Assembly (NCBI RefSeq): GCF_000711885.1
Contig: NZ_JONK01000001.1
Span: 395,730-459,729 of the forward strand
Length of the DNA: 64,000 nucleotides
Source: Chromobacterium haemolyticum DSM 19808
GTDB lineage: Bacteria > Pseudomonadota > Gammaproteobacteria > Burkholderiales > Chromobacteriaceae
Reading direction: 5' to 3'
Positions 38,321 through 51,033 of the stretch are shown piece by piece. A program made the translations under genes and the position numbers. Positions within the stretch are counted from its first letter, which is position 1; each line of letters opens with the position of its first letter. Below the pieces are notes generated by a model. That model ran no database searches and was not told the origin of the DNA. It saw only the letters and a program-made list of their open reading frames with translations.

Positions 38321-39640
38321 ATGAGTCAGGAGCCGCCGCACGCCGGCGCGGATTCGACGCGCGGGCCTTTGATCATCGTGGCCTCCAGCGGCACCGGCGG
38401 GGACATGCAGCCTTTCATCGCGCTGGCGCGCGGTTTGAGCGCTCGCGGTCACCGCGCGTTGCTGCTGGCGCCGGCGCTGCAGGAGGAGGCGGTGCGCGCC
38501 GCTGGGCTGCCGTATCGGCTGTTCAGCAGCCGCGAACAAGGACAGGCGGTGCTGGACAACCCGGATCTATGGCATGAGCGCAAGGGTTGGGATGTGATCT
38601 GGAACGGTTTGATTCCGGACCTGGGCGCTTTGTGCGAGTTGGCGCAAGACCTGCCGGACGCCGAGGATTGCGTGGTGCTGTGCCACCCCCCTCTGGTGCC
38701 GATGGCGGCTCTGGCGCGGGCGGCGAGGCCGGGTTTGCGTATCGTGACGGCGTATCTCGCGCCGTCCAATCTATGCAGCCGCCACGATTTGCGCACCATG
38801 GGCTCCTTGAGGATTCCCCGCTGCTTGCCGCCGGCCGGGGTTGGCCTGTTGTGGCGGGCGCTGCACCGCTGGTTCAACGCCAGAACGCTGCCCGGCTTGA
38901 ACGCGGCGCGCGCCCAGCGCGGTTTGCCGGCGGAGCCGCACTTTTTCGAGCATGTGCTGAGGGTGCCCAACGCCTCTGTCAGTCTGTTTCCGCGCTGGTT
39001 CGCCGCCATGCAGCCGGACTGGCCGCGTCCATTCTCGCAGGGCGACTTTGTGCTGCCCGCGGCGGCGGAGGCGCCGGGGCTGTCCCGCGAACTGGAGGCC
39101 TTTCTTGCCGCTGGCGACCCGCCCATCGTATTCACGCCGGGCACGGGTCATCGGCACGCGGCGGCTTATTTCGCCGCCGCGCTGCAGGCTTTGAAACGGA
39201 TGGGGCGGCGCGGGCTGTTCATCACCTCGCATGCGGCTCAGTTGCCGCCGGCATTGCCGGAAAGCGTGTTGTGGCAGGCGCACGCGCCTTTCGCCGCGTT
39301 GTTGCCGCGGGCGGCGGCGCTGGCGCACCACGGCGGCGTCAGCACGATGGCGGACGCGATGCGCGCCGGGATTCCGCAGTTGATCGTGCCTTACGCCTAC
39401 GACCAATTCGACAACGGCCAGCGAGCCAAGAGCCTGGGCGTGGCGGAAGTGTTGCCGGCGCGGCGCGTGTCCGCGGGGAGGATGGAGCGCTTGCTGGGCC
39501 GGCTGCTGGCGGAGCCGGGCGTGGGCCGAGCCTGCCGTGAGCTGGCCTTGAGAATGGCGGCCGAGGAGGGCGCGACGCGGGCGCTGGATGAGGTGGAGAA
39601 GGCCTTGCTGGGGCAAGCGTCCCATTCAACCTGCTCATAA
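38321..39640 (+). CDS. UGT-type glycosyltransferase (GT1/rhamnosyltransferase-like)
   Basis: 439 residues with a GT-B fold. The N-terminal domain starts LIIVASSGTGGDMQPFIALARGL, typical of sterol glucosyltransferases and RhlB-like enzymes. The C-terminal nucleotide-sugar domain has FTPGTGHRHAAAYF, LPRAAALAHHGGVSTMADAM and PYAYDQFDNGQRAKSLG. No signal peptide. AAAGGAGG precedes the ATG. It stands alone between a terminator and a repeat, so the acceptor cannot be inferred from neighbours; a glycolipid or small metabolite is plausible. Confidence 0.85.
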   Translation: MSQEPPHAGADSTRGPLIIVASSGTGGDMQPFIALARGLSARGHRALLLAPALQEEAVRAAGLPYRLFSSREQGQAVLDNPDLWHERKGWDVIWNGLIPDLGALCELAQDLPDAEDCVVLCHPPLVPMAALARAARPGLRIVTAYLAPSNLCSRHDLRTMGSLRIPRCLPPAGVGLLWRALHRWFNARTLPGLNAARAQRGLPAEPHFFEHVLRVPNASVSLFPRWFAAMQPDWPRPFSQGDFVLPAAAEAPGLSRELEAFLAAGDPPIVFTPGTGHRHAAAYFAAALQALKRMGRRGLFITSHAAQLPPALPESVLWQAHAPFAALLPRAAALAHHGGVSTMADAMRAGIPQLIVPYAYDQFDNGQRAKSLGVAEVLPARRVSAGRMERLLGRLLAEPGVGRACRELALRMAAEEGATRALDEVEKALLGQASHSTCS

Positions 39641-39681
39641 CGAGCCGTCCGTGGTCACATTTTTCCGCGGCATTGGCCTTA

Positions 39682-39850
39682 TAGAGCCCGTTCAAAGCCT
39701 CTCGAGCAAGAGCGAGACAAGGAGAAAACGGCTGAAGAAGCGGAATGTACATACGGTACATGAGCATTCTGAAGCGGTACTCACTCAAGTACCGCCTGCG
39801 TCGGCGCGCCTTGCCTCAGCCGTAAAGCTGATTTTTGTTAGCCGCTCTTA
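39682..39850 (-). repeat. Intergenic repeat element, copy 9 (full length, with extra segment)
   Basis: About 169 bp, inverse orientation. AGAGCCCGTTCAAAGCC at the left and GTTAGCCGCTCTTA at the right are diverged ends; the minus strand carries CAGCCGTTTTCTCCTTGTCTC. An additional stretch lies near the right end. The right end gives the TAA stop of the NlpC/P60 gene. Confidence 0.75.
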
Positions 39851-40404
39851 GCTGAACAGCGTGCGCGCGCCTTCGTAACGGGCCGCGAAATAACTGTTGT
39901 CCAGCCGCGCCACGCGGATGGAGCTATTGGTGCGCGGCGCGTGCACGAACTTGCCGTCGCCTATGAAGATGCCCATGTGGGAGAACGGGCGGTTCATGGT
40001 GTTGAAGAACACCAGGTCTCCTACCCGCATCCGGCTGTCCGGGATGGGGCGCGCCACGCTGGCGATTTCGGCGGCGGTGCGCGGCAGCGTGACGCCGACG
40101 GCGTTCTGGTAGATGTAGCCGACCATGCCGCTGCAATCCAAACCGGCCTCGGGATTGGTGCCGCCGAACTTGTAGTCCAGGCCCAGCAGGCCCAGCGTGT
40201 AGATCAGGATTTCCCGGCTGGCGCCGTCGGCTTTCAATCCGGAGAGGCTGAGGTCGCCGGAGGGGCGGGGTTTTCGGCCGCCCGCCACCTTGGAGGGCGT
40301 GGTGCCGCAGGCGGCGAGCAAGCCGGCCAGCGACAGCAGCGCGGCGCCGCGCAGCAGCGCGCGCCGGTCCAGCGGCGAAGAAGGCGAAGGCGGCAGGGTT
40401 TTGC

Positions 40405-40408
<4 letters not shown>
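39848..40408 (-). CDS. NlpC/P60 family cell-wall hydrolase, putative lipoprotein
   Basis: 186 residues. The twin-arginine-like n-region RRALLRGAALL leads to a lipobox LLAAC (Cys near 34), so a lipoprotein. The peptidase domain has the nucleophile in GLDCSGMVGYIYQ and the His in FSHMGIFIGDGKFVHAP. The family cleaves peptide stems of peptidoglycan. Its ATG overlaps the uup TGA (ATGA, 40405-40408), so the two are cotranscribed and translationally coupled. Confidence 0.9.
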
Positions 40409-42315
<1,907 letters not shown>

Positions 42316-42438
42316 GGTGCGTGTTGTTTTCTGTATGGAAAAATGCACGGATTGTAACATGCCGGTCACGCTTCCACGCTTAGCGCCGCGCGGTTTGTGC
42401 TGTTACAATGCCGGCCAAACTTGAATGAAAGGCATGCT

Positions 42439-42792
42439 ATGTACTTCGTTGACCGCTCGGTGGCCGTGATCAAACCGAAACAACCGTTCCTGGATTGGCT
42501 GAACCAGGCCCCGGACAACGACATGGATCTGGCGCTGGACAGCCTGCGCACCGACTGCACTGTGATCCTGCTGCCGGAGTTCGACGAGCCGGAAGAGGGC
42601 GTCGCCTACATCGACGAAATCTATGAACAATTGTTCAAGATGGAACTGGCGTCCTGGTACGAGGACGAAGAAACATGGCCCAAGGATCTGTCCTTGAAGG
42701 CCTTCTGGGAGTGGTTCGACGTGGAGATCCATTCCACGGTGATAGACAGCGTGGACGCCGATATCAGCAACAACCCGGCGCTGGATCTCTAA
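42439..42792 (+). CDS. Conserved-looking 117-residue acidic protein, function unknown
   Basis: A soluble, strongly acidic protein beginning MYFVDRSVAVIKPKQPFLDWL, with IYEQLFKMELASWYEDEETWP and FWEWFDVEIHSTVIDS. No known domain was recognised. The start at 42439 follows AAAGG. It is the first gene of a tight run (3 bp to the next gene) that continues through ygfX, folC, dedD and cvpA, and is divergent from uup. Confidence 0.75.
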   Translation: MYFVDRSVAVIKPKQPFLDWLNQAPDNDMDLALDSLRTDCTVILLPEFDEPEEGVAYIDEIYEQLFKMELASWYEDEETWPKDLSLKAFWEWFDVEIHSTVIDSVDADISNNPALDL

Positions 42793-42795
42793 GCA

Positions 42796-43239
42796 ATGAG
42801 CCGGCGGCAGCGGCTGGAGCCTTTCGGCTTCGAGTTGAGGCCCTCCCGCCTCTGGCTGTCGCTGGCGGCCGCCGCCGGCGCGCTGCTGGCCTGGGCGGTG
42901 GTCCGCTATCTGCCGACGCCCTGGCTGGCCTTGCTGCCGGTTGCGGCCTTTTTGCTCTGGCGGGCCTTGCACGCCGACGGCTGGGGCGACGCCGCCCGTT
43001 TCAGACGGCTGGAAGTGGACAGCCTGGGCCGTTTGACCTTATGGCGCGAGTCCGCGCTGCCGGCTAGCCCGCTGGACGACTGCTTCGTCACTCCGTGGCT
43101 GACGGTGTTGAATGTGAGCATAGGCGGCCGCCGGCGCGCATTGATGTTGTGGCCGGATTCGGCGCCGGCGGACGGCCGCCGCCGCTTGCGGACTTATTTG
43201 CTGTGGTTTCAAGCCTCGGACGATACTGAGACGAAATGA
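42796..43239 (+). CDS. YgfX-like small membrane protein
   Basis: 147 residues. Two adjacent hydrophobic helices (about 21-40 and 43-60) are followed by a soluble domain with RRLEVDSLGRLTLWRE and the C-terminal RRALMLWPDSAPADGRRRLRTYL, matching the YgfX (DUF1434) pattern where LWPDSL precedes RRLR. E. coli YgfX is linked to the flavinylation factor SdhE, which is not encoded here. It overlaps folC by ATGA. Confidence 0.65.
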   Translation: MSRRQRLEPFGFELRPSRLWLSLAAAAGALLAWAVVRYLPTPWLALLPVAAFLLWRALHADGWGDAARFRRLEVDSLGRLTLWRESALPASPLDDCFVTPWLTVLNVSIGGRRRALMLWPDSAPADGRRRLRTYLLWFQASDDTETK

Positions 43240-44504
43240 CTGGACACAAGACTCTGGCCGAGTGGCTGAGCTGGCAGGAAAGCCTGCACGCCACCGCCAT
43301 CGATATGGGCCTGGCCCGCGTGGAGCGGGTGCGCGCCGCGATGAAACTGCAACCGTCGTGCCCTGTGGTGATGGTGGCCGGCACCAACGGCAAGGGCTCG
43401 GTCTGCGCGATGCTGTCCGCGATGCTACGTTGCGCCGGCTTCAAGGTGGGTACTTACACTTCTCCCCATATCCTGCGCTACAACGAGCGCATCGCCATTG
43501 ATCTGGCCCCGGCCAGCGACGAGCGCATTGTCGCCAGCTTCGAGGCGATAGACGCCGCGCGCGGCGACACCTCCCTGACGTATTTCGAGTTCGGCACCCT
43601 GGCGGCGGTGCACAGCTTCGTTGCGGAAAAGGTGGATGTGATCGTGCTGGAAGTGGGGCTGGGCGGACGCCTGGACGCGGTCAACATTTTCGAGCCGGAC
43701 GTGTCGGTGGTGGTCAGCGTGGATATCGATCACCAAGCCATCCTGGGCGACAACCGCGAGGATATCGGCTTCGAGAAGGCCGGCATCTACCGGGCCGGCA
43801 AGCCGGCCCTGTGCGCGGACCCGAATCCGCCGCGGCGTCTGATCGAGCACGCACGGGCCATCGGCGCGGATTTGAAGCTGTACGGGCCGGATTTCGGCTA
43901 TCAGCGCATGGACAACCAGTGGTCCTTCCACATGGGCGACGCCCACCGCCACGCCTTGCCTCTGCCGGCCTTGCGCGGCGGTTATCAGATGATCAACGCC
44001 TCCGCCGCGCTGGCGGCCCTGGAGTGCTTGAAGCCTCGTCTGCCGGTGAGCCTGGGCGCGGTTAAGCGCGGTTTGCTGGAGGTGGAGTGGCCGGGCCGCT
44101 TCCAGGTGCTGCCGGGGCGACCGGCGGTAGTGCTGGACGTGGGCCACAATCCGCACGCGGTCAAGGCGATGACGGCCAGCCTGAAACAGCTGCCGTTCGC
44201 CCGCAACCGGCTGGCGGTGTTCTCCATGCTGGAGGACAAGGATCTGGAGCAGGTGGCGTCTTTGGCGCGGGAGGAGTTCGACGCTTGGTTCGTCGGCGGC
44301 CTCGACATGCCGCGCGGGCAGAGCGGCGAGCGCATCGCCGCCAGGCTGGCGGAAATGGGCATCGCGCGGGTGCAATCCTTCGCCACGGTGGCGCAAGCTT
44401 GGTCGGCGGCCTTATCGCAGGCGGAGGAGAGTGATAGAATTGTCGTTTTTGGTTCCTTCCACACCGTTGCCGAGGTGATGGAAGCCCGGCAACACCCGGC
44501 TTGA
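43236..44504 (+). CDS. folC: Bifunctional dihydrofolate synthase/folylpolyglutamate synthase
   Basis: 422 residues. Adds glutamate to dihydropteroate and folates using ATP. The P-loop is VAGTNGKGSVCAML near residue 48, the Omega-loop region follows with TSPHILRYNERI, and the Mur-ligase motif VVLEVGLGGRLDAVN and C-terminal domain VVLDVGHNPHA are present. The order folC-dedD-cvpA-purF is the classical proteobacterial arrangement. The ATG overlaps the ygfX stop. Confidence 0.95.
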   Translation: MTGHKTLAEWLSWQESLHATAIDMGLARVERVRAAMKLQPSCPVVMVAGTNGKGSVCAMLSAMLRCAGFKVGTYTSPHILRYNERIAIDLAPASDERIVASFEAIDAARGDTSLTYFEFGTLAAVHSFVAEKVDVIVLEVGLGGRLDAVNIFEPDVSVVVSVDIDHQAILGDNREDIGFEKAGIYRAGKPALCADPNPPRRLIEHARAIGADLKLYGPDFGYQRMDNQWSFHMGDAHRHALPLPALRGGYQMINASAALAALECLKPRLPVSLGAVKRGLLEVEWPGRFQVLPGRPAVVLDVGHNPHAVKAMTASLKQLPFARNRLAVFSMLEDKDLEQVASLAREEFDAWFVGGLDMPRGQSGERIAARLAEMGIARVQSFATVAQAWSAALSQAEESDRIVVFGSFHTVAEVMEARQHPA

Positions 44505-44511
44505 GGAAAGC

Positions 44512-45333
44512 ATGGCTTTATCCACACACGAGGAGTTGATCCTGTTGCGCAAGCGCGCCAGACGCCGTCTGGTGGGCGCTGTGGTATTGGTTACCGTCGC
44601 CACCGTCGTTTTGTGGAATGTAGTGGGCCGCCTGCCCGAGCAGCAGATGAAGCCGGAATCCATAGAAGTGCTGGGCGCGGGCGCTTCCGCGCCGGCGGCC
44701 AATCACGCCGAAGCGCCTGCGGGCGCCGTGCCGCCGCCGGCCCAGCCGGCCTCCGCGGCGCTGGCCGAAGTCTCGCCCGCGTCCAAGCCAGGCGCCACCG
44801 AACTGGCGGCCAACCTGTCTTCCGTGACGCCGGCCATGCCGGCGGTGCAACCCGCCCCAGCGGCGAAGCCCGAGCCCAAGCCGGAAGTCAAAGCCGAGCC
44901 GAAAGCGGAAGCCAAGCCCAAACCCGAACACAAGCCGGAGCCAAAACCGGCCAAGCCCGAAGCCAAGCCCGAGCATAAAAAGCCTGAGATCAAGCTGGAT
45001 GAAAAGCCGGCGCGCAAGCCGGACCCGGCGGCCATCCTTGAGGGTCGCTTCGACTCGCTGGACAAGCCCGCGGCGAAGAAAGAGGAGCCCTCCGCCAAGA
45101 GCGAGGGCAAATCGGTCATCCAGTTGGCGGCGCTATCGGACCCGGAAAAGGCCGACGCCTTGAAATCCAAGTTGTCGTCGATAGGCGTGTCCGCCCATTT
45201 CAGCAAGGTGCAGACCAGCAAGGGCGAAGTGACCCGAGTGCGGGTGGGGCCGTTCAACAGCCGCGCCGAGGCGCAAGCCACTTTGCAGAAGCTGGCCAAG
45301 GCCGGCGTTAACGGCATTATCGTGACCAAGTAG
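44512..45333 (+). CDS. dedD: SPOR-domain protein, DedD-like
   Basis: 273 residues. One transmembrane helix near residues 21-39, a long Pro/Ala/Lys-rich periplasmic linker (about 60-195), and a C-terminal SPOR domain starting SVIQLAALSDPEKADALKSK and ending ANGIIVTK-like. SPOR domains bind denuded septal peptidoglycan, so a role in cell division is expected. GAGGAAAG precedes the ATG, 7 bp after folC. Confidence 0.88.
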   Translation: MALSTHEELILLRKRARRRLVGAVVLVTVATVVLWNVVGRLPEQQMKPESIEVLGAGASAPAANHAEAPAGAVPPPAQPASAALAEVSPASKPGATELAANLSSVTPAMPAVQPAPAAKPEPKPEVKAEPKAEAKPKPEHKPEPKPAKPEAKPEHKKPEIKLDEKPARKPDPAAILEGRFDSLDKPAAKKEEPSAKSEGKSVIQLAALSDPEKADALKSKLSSIGVSAHFSKVQTSKGEVTRVRVGPFNSRAEAQATLQKLAKAGVNGIIVTK

Positions 45334-45338
45334 CCGTC

Positions 45339-45833
45339 ATGACCATCTTCGACTATATTGCCATCGCCATCATCGCCGGCTCCATCCTGGTGGCGATGAT
45401 GCGCGGCTTGGTGGCCGAAGTGCTGTCGCTGGGCTCCTGGCTGATCGCTTTCTGGTGCGCCAAGCAGTTTTCGCCTGTGGTGTCGGCGTTTTTGCCCGGC
45501 GAACTCAGTTCGGAAGGCTTGCGGCTGGTGGCGGGTTTCGTAGCGGTGTTTTTCCTGGCCTGGCTGGCCACGGCCTTGCTGCGGGTCACGCTGACCGGCA
45601 TGCTGGACAGTGTGGGCCTGGGCGGGATCAATCGATTGTTTGGGGCGGTGTTCGGCCTGGCTCGCGGGCTGGTGCTGGTGACGGCCCTGGTTTTGGTGGG
45701 CGGCTTGAGCGATCTGCCGCGACAACCCATGTGGAGGAATGCCGTGCTCTCGGCGCCATTTGAATCGGTGGCCTTATCATTAAGGCCCTGGTTACCGGCG
45801 ATGCTGGCCGATAACCTCCACTACACCGGGTAG
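45339..45833 (+). CDS. cvpA: CvpA family inner-membrane protein
   Basis: 164 residues with four hydrophobic helices. FDYIAIAIIAGSILVAMMRGLVAEVLSLGSW and the GINRLFGAVFGLARGLV loop are CvpA hallmarks. In E. coli CvpA is needed for colicin V production and is cotranscribed with purF. It starts 5 bp after dedD. A terminator-like hairpin separates it from purF here. Confidence 0.92.
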   Translation: MTIFDYIAIAIIAGSILVAMMRGLVAEVLSLGSWLIAFWCAKQFSPVVSAFLPGELSSEGLRLVAGFVAVFFLAWLATALLRVTLTGMLDSVGLGGINRLFGAVFGLARGLVLVTALVLVGGLSDLPRQPMWRNAVLSAPFESVALSLRPWLPAMLADNLHYTG

Positions 45834-45843
45834 CTGGTGAACA

Positions 45844-45887
45844 AGGCGGAATATCTTGATATCTTCACTTCAAGATTCCGCCTTTTT
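45844..45887 (+). terminator. Intrinsic terminator or attenuator between cvpA and purF
   Basis: AGGCGGA-(AT bulge)-ATCTTGA pairs with TCAAGAT-TCCGCCT, followed by TTTTT and a T-rich tail. It starts 11 bp after the cvpA stop. Complete termination would give purF its own promoter; partial readthrough would leave it in the operon. Confidence 0.8.
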
Positions 45888-45939
45888 CTTTGTCTTGTTT
45901 TTTTGTCCGTTTCTTTAGTTGTAGGGAAGAGAGCAAAAG

Positions 45940-47475
<1,536 letters not shown>

Positions 47476-47496
47476 TAGGGATTCAATTTCCGAATG

Positions 47497-47523
47497 GCGG
47501 CGGGCATTGCCCGCCGCTTTTTT
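47497..47523 (+). terminator. Intrinsic terminator after purF
   Basis: GCGGCGGGC-ATT-GCCCGCCGC followed by six T, starting 21 bp after the purF stop. Confidence 0.92.
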
Positions 47524-47745
47524 GTTTGTCGCCGCGACGCAATTTGGCGACAGCCACGCTGACATTGCCTGAGTCTTGCGGTATTTCGCTTGCCAAACCC
47601 GTTTCCCATATTGAATATTTGATGCCATAAGCCGATAAAAACCCGGCGTGATAAAGCGGATGCGTAAACTGGTCTAAATTAATATGTATTTAAAACTGTT
47701 TACTTGTTAGTCTGCCTTTGACGCGCCTGATATTGAGGAGTGGAT

Positions 47746-48144
47746 ATGGATGACATTCTGGAGATGCTGGTTGCGCGGCAAGCCGCGCTGGAGAGAATCA
47801 TCGAAGGCCTGGTGCTGACCATGAGCCAAAGCGGCGCCATCAAGTTGCAGGACTACCTGAAAATAGGGCAGCTGATGCGGCTGAACAGCGCGGTCACGGA
47901 TTCCATCGACGTGGCCGACAGCCTGCGCCGCATCAACGCGCGCTTGCAAACGCATGCTCAGGGCGGGCTGGATTCGATGAACGCCTTGCTGAGGGAGACC
48001 ATGCTGTTCGCCCAGGCCGCGCCGCCGCAGCGCGACGCGCTGCAACAGGGGCTGGGCGTGAAGGCGTCGCTGGAAATCAGCGCTCAGTTGGAAGAACTAT
48101 TGCAGCGGCGCGCCAGGCGGCCGCGAAAATCGACTCGGGCCTAG
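47746..48144 (+). CDS. Uncharacterised 132-residue helical protein
   Basis: A soluble, all-helical protein starting MDDILEMLVARQAALERIIEGLVL, with a basic tail RRARRPRKS. No domain was recognised. GAGGAG lies 5 nt before the ATG at 47746; an in-frame GTG two codons earlier is possible. It stands alone after the purF terminator, with an AT-rich upstream region (47640-47710) that probably holds its promoter. A repeat element starts 22 bp after its stop. Confidence 0.65.
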   Translation: MDDILEMLVARQAALERIIEGLVLTMSQSGAIKLQDYLKIGQLMRLNSAVTDSIDVADSLRRINARLQTHAQGGLDSMNALLRETMLFAQAAPPQRDALQQGLGVKASLEISAQLEELLQRRARRPRKSTRA

Positions 48145-48166
48145 CGCCGCGTCAAACCCGATCTAT

Positions 48167-48273
48167 CGGAACCTGTTTACGATCTGCCGTGCGTTGTGAA
48201 ACGTGGCGCGCGTCGTTCTCTCAGCCGTTTTCGCCTTGTCTCGGCTTGGCACGAAAAATCGTAAACCGTTCTA
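48167..48273 (+). repeat. Intergenic repeat element, copy 10 (internally shortened)
   Basis: About 107 bp. The left end GGAACCTGTTTACGATCTGCC and the right end AAATCGTAAACCGTTCTAG form the inverted repeat. The core CAGCCGTTTTCGCCTTG is exact. The right end gives the TAG stop of the 138-residue gene (48271-48273, minus strand). Confidence 0.85.
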
Positions 48274-48687
48274 GGGGAAACGCGTTGCCGGCGCGTCTCC
48301 CGCCGGGGCCAAGCGCAGATAAGAAGCGCGAGACGGATCATGGCGGTCCACCATGATTTCCACTTTCTCGCCTGCTCGCGGCATATTGCCCAAGTCTATC
48401 AGTTGTTCAATCGTCAGTTCCCGGCTAAAGCCGTCCTGCCATACTTTCAATTCCAAACGCATCATAGGCACTTGGTTGACCAGCAAGCCGGTTTGGCGGA
48501 TCGACAGCACGTCGGCATTGAGCCGGATACCGTCTTTCACGCTTTCGCGCTGCCATGGACCGGGCAGGCCGCGCAGTTGCGAGGTCCAGTCGAAAGAACG
48601 AAACAGCAGAAAGCCGGTGATGGCCAGCGACAGCACAGTCACTCCTATAGATAGGAGTACGGAAAAACGGATCCAGGATTCAAACAT
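48271..48687 (-). CDS. Uncharacterised 138-residue membrane-anchored protein
   Basis: One N-terminal transmembrane helix (about 8-30, IRFSVLLSIGVTVLSLAITGFLLF), then a predicted beta-rich domain with LSIRQTGLLVNQVPMMRLEL and GEKVEIMVDRHDPSRASYLRL. The pattern of a small OB-like domain with a ligand- or potential-sensing role occurs in many uncharacterised membrane proteins. The start at 48687 follows AAGGGAG. Divergent from the MCP at 48889. Confidence 0.65.
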   Translation of the reverse strand: MFESWIRFSVLLSIGVTVLSLAITGFLLFRSFDWTSQLRGLPGPWQRESVKDGIRLNADVLSIRQTGLLVNQVPMMRLELKVWQDGFSRELTIEQLIDLGNMPRAGEKVEIMVDRHDPSRASYLRLAPAGDAPATRFP

Positions 48688-48888
48688 TCGGTTCTCCCTT
48701 GAGGCCATGTGTCCGGGTGAAACTGACTATATTAATCACTATTGGTGGGGTGAGATTGGTTGGCATGGACAGAAGTTCCCAAATGCATGAATCCGCGTTA
48801 CCCGTCGGTTTGCCGGCTCAATCGCCTATAGTGATCGCATGGAAGCCGTCCATCCTGGCATGCGCGGTAAAAACAGAGGAGAGCGTTG

Positions 48889-50508
48889 ATGACGATTGTG
48901 CAAAGAATAGTAATGCTGCTGTCGGCCAGCTTGCTGGCGGTGCTGACTGTAGGCGGCTACGGCCTGTGGGAACAACAACAGGCCAAGCATCGTTTCGACG
49001 ATGCCTTGGGCAATCTGATTCCCAGCGTGCGAGACCTGAACAAGGCGACTAGCGGCTTCATCGATATGCGTAGCGGGATTATCCGCCATGTATTGGCCAG
49101 CCGGCCGGAAGACAAGCGGGCGGCCGAGGACATGGTCAAGCAAGCAGACCAGGTACTGGACAGCGCCTTCGACACTTACGGCAAGAGCAATGTTTACGAT
49201 GAGCGCGACCGCAAACTGCTGGATGAAGACCTTCGCACCTTGGCGCAACTGCGAGAAGGCAGGCAGAAATTATTCGCCATCTCCAATACCAATGATATCG
49301 CCGCGACCAATAAGGAGTTCATCAGCGGAGCGATAGGGGTGAGCACCAAAGCGTTTCGCAAAGCGATTGACGCGCACGTTGCCTTCAATATGCAAGTGGC
49401 CGCCGAAATCCAGAAGGCGAACGAAGCCGCCTCTGAGCGCACTCTCTGGATGATGGCCGGTTTCATTGCGCTCGTGGTGGCGCTGGTGGCCTTGTTGGGC
49501 GGTCAGGTGCTCTCGGTGATCCGCCGCGGCCTGGCGCAGATACAAGACACCATCCAACAGGTCAGCGCACAGCTGGATTTCACCCGTCGCGCTCCGGTGG
49601 CGCGCATGGATGAGATCGGCGTAACCGCCAGCGCCTTCAATGATTTGCTGGGCCGCTTGCAGCAAAATCTCGGCGCCATTCTGTCAGGCGCCCAGGAGGT
49701 GGCCGGCGCTTCTCAGGCGCTGAACCAGACTGCCGAGCAAGTGGCCACGGCGGCAGCGTCCCAAAGCAGCTCTTCGGCTAATGTGGCGGCCACCATCGAA
49801 CAGATGACGGTCAGCGTCAACCATGTGGCCGACCGCGCACAGGAAACCCATAGCTTGGCCAGCTCCGCCGGCACCATGGCGATGGAGGGCTCCACCACCA
49901 TCAGCCAGACCATCAACGATATCCGTCAAATCTCTCGGGCGGTGGATGAAGCCGCCGGCAGCATTCGCGAACTGGAAAAATTCAGCGGCCAGGTCAATGC
50001 CGTGGTCAGTGTGATCAAGGACATTGCCGATCAGACCAATCTGTTGGCGCTGAACGCGTCTATAGAGGCGGCGCGCGCCGGCGAGATGGGGCGCGGCTTC
50101 GCGGTTGTGGCGGACGAGGTGCGCATGCTGGCGGAGCGCACCACCAGTTCCACTCAGGAAATTTCCAGCACCTTGTCGGCGATGCAGGAGCGCTCGCGCC
50201 AAGCCAGCACCCAGATGCAAACCGCGGAAGATCTTGTGAAAAACAGTGTGGAGAGGGCGGATGACGCGGATACCGCCATCCGTCAGATAGGGGGCGCAAC
50301 CGGCGACACCGTGCGCATGGTGAGCGAGATTTCCGCGGCGATCAAGGAGCAGGGCAGCGCAACCAACAATATCGCGGTGCAGGTGGAAAGCATTGCCCAG
50401 ATGTCGGAGGAAGCCAGCTCAGCGGCACAGGAAACCGCTAGCAGCGCGCAGCAACTGGACCGGTTGGCCAAGGAACAGATTGCCACCCTATCGCAATACC
50501 GCTTGTGA
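48889..50508 (+). CDS. Methyl-accepting chemotaxis protein, 539-residue type (third paralogue)
   Basis: 539 residues, the same length as the tandem pair at 17860 and 19602. TM1 near residues 6-26, a four-helix ligand domain with [22 protein letters not shown]2 near 185-205, HAMP with [25 protein letters not shown], and a tip [20 protein letters not shown] in which Ser replaces the usual Ala. The ATG at 48889 follows AGGAG. A terminator lies downstream. Confidence 0.92.
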   Translation: MTIVQRIVMLLSASLLAVLTVGGYGLWEQQQAKHRFDDALGNLIPSVRDLNKATSGFIDMRSGIIRHVLASRPEDKRAAEDMVKQADQVLDSAFDTYGKSNVYDERDRKLLDEDLRTLAQLREGRQKLFAISNTNDIAATNKEFISGAIGVSTKAFRKAIDAHVAFNMQVAAEIQKANEAASERTLWMMAGFIALVVALVALLGGQVLSVIRRGLAQIQDTIQQVSAQLDFTRRAPVARMDEIGVTASAFNDLLGRLQQNLGAILSGAQEVAGASQALNQTAEQVATAAASQSSSSANVAATIEQMTVSVNHVADRAQETHSLASSAGTMAMEGSTTISQTINDIRQISRAVDEAAGSIRELEKFSGQVNAVVSVIKDIADQTNLLALNASIEAARAGEMGRGFAVVADEVRMLAERTTSSTQEISSTLSAMQERSRQASTQMQTAEDLVKNSVERADDADTAIRQIGGATGDTVRMVSEISAAIKEQGSATNNIAVQVESIAQMSEEASSAAQETASSAQQLDRLAKEQIATLSQYRL

Positions 50509-50545
50509 GATGCCTGACTCGGCGTTAAAACCGCCAGTCGCACAG

Positions 50546-50566
50546 CCCGCCGCCGGCGGGTTTTTT
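50546..50566 (+). terminator. Intrinsic terminator after the third 539-residue MCP
   Basis: CCCGCC-GCC-GGCGGG followed by six T, 38 bp after the stop. Confidence 0.88.
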
Positions 50567-50788
50567 CATGGCCTGGCGCTGTTCGGTTAAACCCAATGTC
50601 ATTTTGTTCATGAATAAATAAGTGTCGAATGATTAATACATATCTCGCCATAAGAAAATGGCATAAGTTTGGGAACTCCGCCCGATACTAGCTATCACAA
50701 ATGTTTGCTTACCATAGAAGAAAGCATATCTTCAAAATGTTTTAATTAGCCCTTTCGTCGCTGGCGTCATGCCCGCGACGGCGGGCGG

Positions 50789-50933
50789 TAAGAACCTGTT
50801 CAAAGGCCCGCAAGCTAGCGCGAGACAAGGCGGAACGGATGAGAATGCGGAGCGTACATCAAGATGCATGAGCATTTCGAAGCGGTTTTTACCGCCGTAT
50901 CGCAGACGCGCAGCAGGCTTTGAACAGGTTCTA
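50789..50933 (-). repeat. Intergenic repeat element, copy 11 (full length)
   Basis: About 145 bp, inverse orientation: TAAGAACCTGTTCAAAGGCC at the left and GGCTTTGAACAGGTTCTAAG at the right form a good terminal inverted repeat. The interior matches the family but the core is diverged. No adjacent stop codon is obvious. It lies in the 525-bp gap (50509-51033) between the MCP and the transposase fragment; the rest of that gap shows no gene. Confidence 0.85.
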
Positions 50934-51033
50934 AGGGCTCCATACCGCCGCCAGAGCGGGGAGCATGGTGACACCGCCGGCGGGCTGCCTGTCCGGCGCA
51001 GCACACATTGGCCAAGGCCAGGGGAAGAGAATC